Assembly (NCBI GenBank): GCA_030615145.1 | Contig: JAUWZT010000062.1 | Coordinates: 1 to 14,284 of the forward strand | DNA length: 14,284 nucleotides | DNA from: Promethearchaeota archaeon | GTDB lineage: Archaea > Asgardarchaeota > Lokiarchaeia > Sigyniarchaeales > SOKP01 | Direction: 5' to 3' | Part shown: positions 7,561 to 13,491 of the stretch, in pieces | Layout: each line of letters begins with the position of its first letter | How positions within the stretch are numbered: position 1 is the first letter of the stretch | Translations under genes and position numbers: made by a program | Notes under the pieces: generated by a model | What the model was told of the DNA's origin: nothing | The model's database searches: none | What the model saw: only the letters and a program-made list of their open reading frames with translations

Positions 7561-8109
7561 TTATATAATAAATACTGCTGCTGCTAATACAGAAGCCCAC
7601 TCATCTTTATTTCTAACAGTAGCATATTCTGTTATATTTTTAGTTTCAACAATTTTTCCTCCCTTTTTAAAGACTTCGCGTTTTTCATCGTAATTAGCGT
7701 TGGGATCAAATGGAAAACCCAAAGTTGTAGCTAACATCTCTGCTGCTAAATCTTCAGCGTAATCCCCTGTTTTTTCTGGTTTTTCGCCATATGTATGATG
7801 TTCACTTAAATATCCGTATTGATCTTTATCAGCGGGCATTGCAACACCTATTGATGTACAAACCACGCGATCTAATTCTTTAGACTCTGCTCTAGACATA
7901 ACAATATAAAGGATCTGTCCTGGACGGAGTTGTTCTAAACCATCTTCCTTACTTATTTCAACACAATGGGGGGGTAAGATCGAAGAAACATTGACTAAAT
8001 TAAACTTTTCAATTCCCGCATTTCTAAGCGCTTGTTCAAAAGCTCCTAACTTAGACTTATGAAATCCTTTTCCTTTTACAAAGAATACCTTTTTTGGGAC
8101 AAATGACAT
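7561..8109 (-). CDS. pdaD: Pyruvoyl-dependent arginine decarboxylase (proenzyme)
   Basis: The enzyme removes CO2 from arginine to give agmatine, the first step of archaeal polyamine synthesis. It is made as a proenzyme that cuts itself between two serines, leaving a pyruvoyl group on the new N-terminus. The cut site is seen as NVSSILPP with Ser42-Ser43. The motif GYLSEHHTYG holds Glu103, aligned with the catalytic Glu109 of the Methanocaldococcus jannaschii enzyme. The closing segment AEDLAAEMLATTLG (118-131) is also typical. The length of 182 is slightly above the 165 of M. jannaschii. The ATG at 8109 has TTTAAA centred 28 bases upstream, fitting a leaderless mRNA. It is divergent from deoxyhypusine synthase, which uses the spermidine made further down this pathway. 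Confidence 0.92.
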   Translation of the reverse strand: MSFVPKKVFFVKGKGFHKSKLGAFEQALRNAGIEKFNLVNVSSILPPHCVEISKEDGLEQLRPGQILYIVMSRAESKELDRVVCTSIGVAMPADKDQYGYLSEHHTYGEKPEKTGDYAEDLAAEMLATTLGFPFDPNANYDEKREVFKKGGKIVETKNITEYATVRNKDEWASVLAAAVFII

Positions 8110-8133
8110 GATTTTATTTAGGTTCTGATATAG

Positions 8134-8143
8134 CTTTAAATTT
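8134..8143 (-). promoter_or_regulatory. TATA-like box of pdaD
   Basis: AAATTTAAAG on the minus strand, with TTTAAA centred 28 bases before ATG 8109, fits an archaeal promoter for a leaderless transcript. It lies in the 196-base region shared with the divergent deoxyhypusine synthase gene. Confidence 0.45.
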
Positions 8144-8245
8144 TATCTATTGAATTTTCCTTCATTTTCGATTATAAAAGAATAGTAGATAATAATAATA
8201 AAAATTATATTCATGCAAATTGGGGATTTCTAAAAAATTTGATTG

Positions 8246-8263
8246 AATTTTTTTAAAAAAATT
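8246..8263. repeat. Perfect 18-base AT palindrome in the pdaD/dys intergenic region
   Basis: AATTTTTTTAAAAAAATT reads the same on both strands. A further AAAAAATT half lies at 8232-8239 and pairs with the left arm across six bases. It could be a binding site or an upstream promoter element between the divergent genes, but such AT-only palindromes also arise by chance in DNA of this composition. Confidence 0.4.
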
Positions 8264-8272
8264 GTATAGATG

Positions 8273-8283
8273 TATTTAATAAA
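8273..8283 (+). promoter_or_regulatory. TATA-like box of deoxyhypusine synthase, deciding the start
   Basis: TATTTAATAAA is centred 28 bases before ATG 8306 and overlaps the codons that follow the upstream in-frame ATG at 8270. If it is the promoter, transcription starts near 8305, so the ATG at 8270 is not in the mRNA and 8306 is the true start. Confidence 0.45.
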
Positions 8284-8305
8284 TCTAGAATGTATAATTT
8301 TAATT

Positions 8306-9295
8306 ATGAATAAAATACATAAAGAAGATTACTTAATTCAAAAAATAACTCCGTTTAATGTTAATGAAGTGAAAAATGTTGACGATCTTTTAAGAGCCCT
8401 TAAATATTGTGGATTTCAAGGAAGAAACTTAGGGAATGCTTTAGATATTCTTTATGAAATGGTTAGCAATGCTGATATTTTAACTGTATTAACTTTAAGT
8501 GGTGCTATGATTCCCGCAGGTATGGGAGATTTAATTTACACATTAATGGACCATAAATTAATTGATGTTTTAATTACTACAGGAGCAAATATCGTACATG
8601 ATTTAGTAGATGCATTAACTAATGTAGGACATTATATTGGAAGTGCTACTATAGATGATAATGAATTGTTTAAATTGAGAATTAATAGAATATATGATAC
8701 TTTACTACCTGAAGAAAATTATAAGATAGTTGAAGAAGTTTTATTAGAGATAATTCATGAAATATTTGAATTTAAAGAAATTAACATTTTACCTTCAGAT
8801 CTTTTAACTAAAGTTGGTGAAAAATTAAATAACAGAAGTCTTTTAGCTGTGGCTGCTAAAAACAACATTCCTATTTTTGTCCCTGCATTTTCAGATTCTG
8901 AATTTGCATTAAACTTAATCAAATATTCTATAAAAGAAGATTATAAGTTCAATTTTGATATTCTTGGAGACGTATTAAAATTTGCAGATATTATAAGAAA
9001 ATCCAGAGAAGGTGGTACTCTAATAGTTGGAGGGGGTGTTCCTAGAAATTGGGCTCAACAAATCTTTCCCTTACTTGATCAAATTGAAAAAGTTGAGAGG
9101 ATGGGGTATAATTATTCAGTTAGAATACATACTGCTACTGAATATGATGGGGGTCTTTCAGGGTGTACAATTTCTGAATCAAAAAGTTGGGGAAAATATT
9201 CTTTAGAATCAAAATATGTAAGTGTATGGTGTGATGCAACCATAGCATTACCAATTTTAATTACTGGATTATTACAGAGATTGAAAATCATCTAA
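8306..9295 (+). CDS. dys: Deoxyhypusine synthase
   Basis: The NAD-dependent enzyme transfers the aminobutyl group of spermidine to one lysine of translation factor aIF5A, the first step of hypusine formation. Seen here are FQGRNLGNALDI near the N-terminus, LSGAMIPAGM, a TTGAN motif (91-95), IPIFVPAFSDSE, GGGVPRN (242-248), HTATEYDGGLSG and the catalytic Lys297 in SWGK. CDATIALP near the C-terminus completes the family pattern. The length of 329 from ATG 8306 is normal; ATG 8270 would add 12 residues and overlap the likely TATA box. By eye the gene holds only about five CpG dinucleotides in 990 bases, and all its arginines are AGA or AGG, unlike its neighbours. Its 3' end overlaps cofE by eight bases tail to tail. 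Function is near certain. Confidence 0.94.
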   Translation: MNKIHKEDYLIQKITPFNVNEVKNVDDLLRALKYCGFQGRNLGNALDILYEMVSNADILTVLTLSGAMIPAGMGDLIYTLMDHKLIDVLITTGANIVHDLVDALTNVGHYIGSATIDDNELFKLRINRIYDTLLPEENYKIVEEVLLEIIHEIFEFKEINILPSDLLTKVGEKLNNRSLLAVAAKNNIPIFVPAFSDSEFALNLIKYSIKEDYKFNFDILGDVLKFADIIRKSREGGTLIVGGGVPRNWAQQIFPLLDQIEKVERMGYNYSVRIHTATEYDGGLSGCTISESKSWGKYSLESKYVSVWCDATIALPILITGLLQRLKII

Positions 9296-10076
9296 TCTTA
9301 TCTTCTTTTCTCAGAAGATATTTAGAGAAAATATTCATATAAAGACATTCTTCGGGAGGCATTTCCGTGGTTAATTGTGGATTTTCTGTGAATTCTATAT
9401 TACTTCCACGTATGATTACTACAGGCGTCTGTTGATCCGCTTCACCCAAAAGAAATTGAGCTGCGCTTGTAAGGTCATCTGCGATAGCTCTCATCGTAAT
9501 TTCTAATGGACGGTTAAATAAATCTGGATGCCCACGTAAATCTTCAATAGGCTCAAAACCGGCTGTAGCTATTGCTATACCAATAGTTCCTTTTCTGAGA
9601 GGCTGAACTCTCGAATCGGCAATGATAACTCCAAGGTTTTTTATTTTGAATTCTTTTCTTAAATCTCTCCAATATTCCCAAACAACCTGATTAAGATTTT
9701 CTGGTAATAGAATAACCTTATTTGGACCGGCGTTGGATTGATCGATCCCGGCATTGGCAATTAAAAAATCGTTAACTTTTGCCAAAATAACGTGTGTTAA
9801 ACCCCCTAATATCATAGAAGATTCTTCTAAAATTAGCTCTACATATCTTTCGTCCATATCATACTTGTTAGCCAAATCTTTAGCCTTATCTGAGATGTTT
9901 TTCACATCAGATAAAATTCTAACTCTCCCCTGGGAAGTAGCGATTACCTTTTCTGCGATAACAATGACATCTCCTTCTTTTAACGATTCTCCTTCTCTTT
10001 TAATCTGCTCTATTAAAATTCTTAATAATGGTTCATTCTCTTTAATTAGAGGGAGCCTAATTGAAAATAATTTCAT
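9288..10076 (-). CDS. cofE: Coenzyme F420-0:L-glutamate ligase family protein (CofE)
   Basis: CofE adds glutamates to F420-0 with GTP, completing the hydride carrier F420. The 262-residue product has GDVIVIAEKVIATSQGR (35-51), NAGIDQSNAG (108-117), VIIADSRVQPLRKGT (150-164), IATAGFEPIEDLRG (169-182) and DDLTSAAQFLLGE (200-212), all family landmarks; the acidic residues in NAGID and ADS are expected metal ligands. Archaeal relatives are about 250 residues long. The open frame continues upstream to 10355, but the extra 93 residues are hydrophobic and low in complexity and match nothing in the family, so ATG 10076 is chosen. The SRVQPLRKG stretch differs from the SxGRPWR form seen in bacterial F420 producers, and relatives occur in archaea not known to make F420, so a related ligase activity is possible. 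It is divergent from the pterin gene at 10211. Confidence 0.85.
   Translation of the reverse strand: MKLFSIRLPLIKENEPLLRILIEQIKREGESLKEGDVIVIAEKVIATSQGRVRILSDVKNISDKAKDLANKYDMDERYVELILEESSMILGGLTHVILAKVNDFLIANAGIDQSNAGPNKVILLPENLNQVVWEYWRDLRKEFKIKNLGVIIADSRVQPLRKGTIGIAIATAGFEPIEDLRGHPDLFNRPLEITMRAIADDLTSAAQFLLGEADQQTPVVIIRGSNIEFTENPQLTTEMPPEECLYMNIFSKYLLRKEDKIR
9299..9320. repeat. Perfect 8-base inverted repeat at the dys/cofE junction
   Basis: TATCTTCT (9299-9306) and AGAAGATA (9313-9320) are exact complements with a six-base loop. The repeat starts four bases after the deoxyhypusine synthase stop and lies in the last codons of cofE. A hairpin here could mark the 3' end of the dys mRNA, but no T run follows, and the repeat may simply follow from the charged cofE tail codons. 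Confidence 0.35.
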
Positions 10077-10210
10077 GGTGATTAAAAGAATTAAACTTAT
10101 TTGAAATATTTTTTTACAATTATAGATAACGATTATTTTAAAAAGAAGGAAAAAGAAATTGTAAACGAAAAAACAAAATCGTAAGGAGAGAATTGATATA
10201 GATAACGACA

Positions 10211-11074
10211 TTGAATGAAATTTATGCGAAACTTTTTGATTTTTTAGAAATAGGAGATAATTTTCCAACGGTAATAATGGGCGTATTGAATTTAAGCCCA
10301 GAATCGTTCTATAAAGGCTCTGTATACAACGATTTAACGCTATTAGAAAAAGCAACTTTAGAAATGATCGATGGAGGGGCGAAAATATTGGATTTAGGTG
10401 CCCGCTCTACAGCACCATGGTCAAAAAAAATTACTATAAAAGAAGAACTCGACCGTTTAATGCCTTCAATGGAACTCGTATGTAAAATTATCCCAAATGA
10501 GATTGTTATTTCGATCGATACGCAATATCGGGAAGTTGCTCAACAAACATATGACATTGCTATAAAACACAAAAAAAGAATTATTATTAATGATGTGAGT
10601 TGCTTAAAAACCGATCCTACGATAATAGATTTTATAGTAGAGCACGACTTACCTATTGTATTAATGGCTTCTAAAGCTGTTCCTGGTGATTTATGTACAG
10701 TTGAAGAAATTATAGAGGAATTTAAATCTACTATTAAAATCTTGAAAAAAAAAGGTTATGATACCAAGAAAGTTATTTTAGATCCGGGTATTGGCCATTG
10801 GATCGAAAGAAAAACTCATAAATATGATTTAAAAATAATTGGTAATTTAAATAAACTCCGCGTTCTAGAAAAACCGATTTTAGTAGCGTTATCTCGAAAA
10901 TCTTTTATAGGAACAACTCTAGACATACCTGACCCTGAAAATAGACTAAACGGAACTCTTGCCGCAACTGCTGTTGCAGTATATAATGGGGCTCATATTG
11001 TCCGAGCGCATGATATAAATAATCAACTAATGGAATTCACAAAAATGGCAGAAGAAATCAGAAAAAACCAATAA
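10211..11074 (+). CDS. folP: Dihydropteroate synthase, archaeal type
   Basis: The enzyme condenses a pterin pyrophosphate with an aromatic amine; in archaea this step leads to folate or to a methanopterin-type C1 carrier. The TIM-barrel signatures run in order over 287 residues: MGVLNLSPESF (23-33), LDLGARSTAP (60-69), ISIDT (100-104), INDVS (126-130), DPGIG (191-195), SRKSF (228-232) and IVRAHD (263-268). The usual DSFSDGG loop is changed to ESFYKGS and FGKT after DPGIG is replaced by HWIER, as expected for a divergent archaeal branch. The start has to be TTG 10211: an in-frame stop lies just upstream, and the next ATG is inside the first conserved strand. No well-placed Shine-Dalgarno site or TATA box was seen. 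The gene starts 134 bases from the divergent cofE start. Substrate branch (folate or methanopterin) is not decided by sequence. Confidence 0.87.
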   Translation: MNEIYAKLFDFLEIGDNFPTVIMGVLNLSPESFYKGSVYNDLTLLEKATLEMIDGGAKILDLGARSTAPWSKKITIKEELDRLMPSMELVCKIIPNEIVISIDTQYREVAQQTYDIAIKHKKRIIINDVSCLKTDPTIIDFIVEHDLPIVLMASKAVPGDLCTVEEIIEEFKSTIKILKKKGYDTKKVILDPGIGHWIERKTHKYDLKIIGNLNKLRVLEKPILVALSRKSFIGTTLDIPDPENRLNGTLAATAVAVYNGAHIVRAHDINNQLMEFTKMAEEIRKNQ

Positions 11075-11120
11075 ACCTCCCTCCTTTTAGATAAAAGTTA
11101 AAGTTATAAAATCAACCCCA

Positions 11121-11156
11121 TTTTTTTAAACCTCGTAAAAGTTAGCCTTATTTTTT
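11121..11156 (+). terminator. T7 and T6 runs after folP
   Basis: T7 at 11121-11127 and T6 at 11151-11156 lie 47 and 77 bases after the folP stop. They are probable T-run terminators that isolate gyrB from folP transcription. Confidence 0.4.
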
Positions 11157-11361
11157 CTAAAACAGCGATCTTTAAATATATTTCATGCTTTTAGCCAATA
11201 GACTTTATTATTATTCGGTTTCAAGCGACGATTAAATGTGCTAACATTTATAACATTTTAATACCATATATTATATGTAAATTGTTAAATTATCACTTAA
11301 GTTCAATTAAGAACAGATGATTTTACCTTTACAATAAATTAATTATAAGAATGAAATTCTT
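11157..11361 (+). promoter_or_regulatory. gyrB upstream region with inverted repeats
   Basis: The non-coding space between folP and gyrB is 287 bases, and this is its gyrB-proximal part. It contains no gene, tRNA or convincing open frame on either strand. It holds the perfect inverted repeats TAAATGT-N4-ACATTTA (11233-11250) and CATATA-T-TATATG (11265-11277), and a TATA-like AATAAATTA (11333-11341) centred about 25 bases before the gyrB ATG. A third inverted repeat covers the start codon. The arrangement suggests a regulated promoter; the regulator is unknown. Confidence 0.4.
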
Positions 11362-11363
11362 AT
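11345..11363. repeat. Perfect 8-base inverted repeat covering the gyrB start
   Basis: ATAAGAAT (11345-11352), three bases GAA, then ATTCTTAT (11356-11363) form an exact inverted repeat that includes the A and T of the gyrB ATG. It follows the TATA-like box directly, where an archaeal repressor would block polymerase. In RNA it would hide the start codon if a leader is made. Either role is inferred from position only. Confidence 0.5.
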
Positions 11364-13434
11364 GCCTGAAAAAGAAAACATTTCTTTATCTAATAACCCC
11401 TCTAAAGAAAACTCTTACGCTGCGGATGATATTCAAGTTCTTAAAGGTTTAGAAGGAGTTAGGAAGCGCCCTGCGATGTATATTGGCGATCAAGGAAAGA
11501 AAGGGCTCCATCATCTTGTTTTTGAGGTTTTAGATAATTCAGTCGACGAAGCGATTGCCAGATATGCAGACGAAATTAAGGTAACTCTTTTTAAAGATAA
11601 TTCTGTGTTAGTTTTTGATAACGGACGGGGTATTCCTATTGATAATCATCCCGAATATAATAAACCTGCTTTAGAAGTTATTATGGAACATCTACATTCC
11701 GGAGGAAAATTTGATAATAAAAGCTACAAGATATCCGGGGGGTTACACGGTGTTGGCCTTTCAGTCGTTAATGCCTTAGCAGAATGGTTAGATGTAGAAA
11801 TTTGTAGAGATGGTCTTATCTATAAACAAAAATTTTCACGGGGCGTAAAAGTTACGGAGCCAACAATTACAAAAACCACAGAAACAGCTTCTTACACAAA
11901 AATCTCTTTTTATCCGGATGATGAGATATTTAATTTCGATAAAAATGAAGTAATTTATAATGCTTCCACAATTTCTAACAGGATGCGCGAACTCGCTTTT
12001 TTAACGCCTCAAGCGCGATTTGAACTCCATAATAAAATTAAAGACGAGAAAGAAGAATTTTTTTACGAAGGTGGAATTAAAGAATTTATTTCTTATTTGA
12101 ATAAAGATAAGCAACCTCTACATAATGACATTATGTTTATAAGCGATTCGGCTGAAAACGAAAATGGAGCGTTAATTTACGTCGATTTAGCTATGCAGTA
12201 CAACACCACATACCAAACAAATATTCTTACTTATGCTAATACAATTCATACTGCGGAAGGAGGTGTCCATCTTACGGGTTTTAAATCCGCACTCACTAGG
12301 ACTTTTAATTCATATATTGAAAATTTTATGGAAAAAAAGTACAAAGAACACGTTCTTAGTGGGACGGATACTAGAGAGGGCTTATCTGCTGTACTTTCTA
12401 TTAAATTACCAGACCCTCAATTTGAGAGTCAGACGAAAATCAAACTAGGTAATCCCGAAGTTAGACAAATTGTAAGCCAAATAGTTACAGAAAAATTGAC
12501 TCAATACTTAGAAGAACACCCCCAAATAGCTAAAAAACTCGTGTTGAAAACGATTAACGCGAAAATAGCACGGGAAGCCGCCCAAAAAGCGAGATTGTTA
12601 ATCCGTAGAAAATCTGTATTGGATAGCGCAAGAATGCCCGGAAAACTAGCTGATTGTTCTTCTAATAATCCAAAAGAATGCGAAATATTTATTGTTGAGG
12701 GAGACTCAGCTGGTGGTTCAGCAAAGCAGGGAAGAGATAGGGGTTATCAAGCAATATTACCTCTTAGAGGAAAAATATTGAATGTAGAAAAAGCTCGAAT
12801 GGACAAAATATTACAAAATAACGAAATTCTGGCGATTATTAAAGCGTTAGGTGTTGGAATTCAGGAATTTAATGAAATTAATGGGTCTGAAAGTGAGAAT
12901 GGGGTGACTGAAGGGACAGGGGAGAACGGGGGGACCGAGGAACCTGAACACAATATTGACCTAAATAAGTTAAGATACCATAAAACCATCATAATGTGCG
13001 ATTCTGACATTGATGGAAAACATATAGAAACATTACTGCTCACGTTTTTTTTCAGATACATGCGACCATTAATAGACGGTGGATACCTATATATGGCTAT
13101 GCCTCCTCTCTACAAAGTATCTTATAAAAAATCAAAGCATTATGTTTTTACAGATAAAGAAAAAGAAGAAGTACTAAAAAGTATTAAATTAAAATACAAG
13201 CTAAAAAATGTAGATACGGTAAAAATTCAGAGGTATAAGGGATTAGGGGAGATGAACCCCGAAGAACTTTACGATACGACGATGAATAAGGAGACTCGAA
13301 CATTAAAGAAAGTAATGTACGAAGATTACATTGAGAATGATTTAATCTTTACGAAACTGATGGGTAAAGAAGTAAAATCACGTAAGAAATTTATTATTGC
13401 CAATTTTGACCAAGCAAATGTTTTAGATGTATGA
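11362..13434 (+). CDS. gyrB: DNA gyrase subunit B
   Basis: GyrB is the ATPase subunit of gyrase, which with GyrA introduces negative supercoils. The GHKL ATPase domain shows Glu55 and Asn59 in EVLDNSVDEA, DNGRGIP (86-92) and GGLHGVG (126-132). The transducer has the QTK loop (357-359). The TOPRIM domain shows EGDSAGG with Glu446 and the metal site DSDIDG (547-552). RYKGLGEMNPEELYDTTM lies near 624-641. The 690 residues exceed the roughly 640 of short bacterial GyrB: there is an N-terminal tail of about 20 residues and an acidic Gly/Glu/Asn/Thr-rich insertion (about 504-531) just before DLNKLRYHKT. The usual DADVDGSHIRT reads DSDIDGKHIET. ATG 11362 is chosen since it is the first start and lies beyond a TATA-like box; no Shine-Dalgarno site is seen. 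gyrA follows after 57 bases. ParE cannot be excluded from this subunit alone, but the gene pair and single locus favour gyrase. Confidence 0.94.
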   Translation: MPEKENISLSNNPSKENSYAADDIQVLKGLEGVRKRPAMYIGDQGKKGLHHLVFEVLDNSVDEAIARYADEIKVTLFKDNSVLVFDNGRGIPIDNHPEYNKPALEVIMEHLHSGGKFDNKSYKISGGLHGVGLSVVNALAEWLDVEICRDGLIYKQKFSRGVKVTEPTITKTTETASYTKISFYPDDEIFNFDKNEVIYNASTISNRMRELAFLTPQARFELHNKIKDEKEEFFYEGGIKEFISYLNKDKQPLHNDIMFISDSAENENGALIYVDLAMQYNTTYQTNILTYANTIHTAEGGVHLTGFKSALTRTFNSYIENFMEKKYKEHVLSGTDTREGLSAVLSIKLPDPQFESQTKIKLGNPEVRQIVSQIVTEKLTQYLEEHPQIAKKLVLKTINAKIAREAAQKARLLIRRKSVLDSARMPGKLADCSSNNPKECEIFIVEGDSAGGSAKQGRDRGYQAILPLRGKILNVEKARMDKILQNNEILAIIKALGVGIQEFNEINGSESENGVTEGTGENGGTEEPEHNIDLNKLRYHKTIIMCDSDIDGKHIETLLLTFFFRYMRPLIDGGYLYMAMPPLYKVSYKKSKHYVFTDKEKEEVLKSIKLKYKLKNVDTVKIQRYKGLGEMNPEELYDTTMNKETRTLKKVMYEDYIENDLIFTKLMGKEVKSRKKFIIANFDQANVLDV
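12901..12933 (+). other. Putative G-quadruplex tract inside gyrB
   Basis: Four G runs of 4, 3, 4 and 6 bases lie in 33 bases of the coding strand, with spacers of 8, 3 and 5. The first spacer is one base above the usual limit of seven. In a window this AT-rich the tract stands out strongly. It encodes part of the acidic insertion in the TOPRIM domain. Confidence 0.5.
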
Positions 13435-13461
13435 TATTTGATGTGTGTAATTTTTCTTTTT

Positions 13462-13476
13462 ATTAAATATTAAATA
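13462..13476 (+). promoter_or_regulatory. TATA-like box between gyrB and gyrA
   Basis: ATTAAATATTAAATA is centred about 23 bases before the gyrA ATG at 13492. It follows TTTTTCTTTTT (13451-13461), which could end gyrB transcription. Together they suggest that gyrA can be transcribed on its own as a leaderless mRNA, though read-through from gyrB remains likely. Confidence 0.4.
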
Positions 13477-13491
13477 GATTTGGTATTAAAA

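Noticed and set aside
8185..8205. Short ATA-type repeat upstream of dys
   Set aside because: It is a few units of AT-only sequence, common by chance at this composition, with no sign of a CRISPR or mobile element.
8270..8305. Twelve-residue upstream extension of deoxyhypusine synthase from ATG 8270
   Set aside because: It overlaps a TATA-like box at the right distance from ATG 8306, and the added residues are hydrophobic and not expected in the family.
10077..10355. In-frame upstream extension of cofE by 93 residues
   Set aside because: It is hydrophobic, low in complexity, overlaps the folP start on the other strand and matches nothing in the CofE family; ATG 10076 starts at the conserved N-terminus.
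11075..11361. Possible tRNA or small RNA in the folP-gyrB gap
   Set aside because: No cloverleaf arms, T-loop consensus or GC-rich stem were seen on either strand; only AT inverted repeats and T runs.
12861..13061. Minus-strand frame opposite the gyrB insertion
   Set aside because: It is a shadow of the G-rich gyrB segment giving a Pro/Ser-rich peptide; the plus-strand frame is clearly coding with conserved TOPRIM motifs on both sides.
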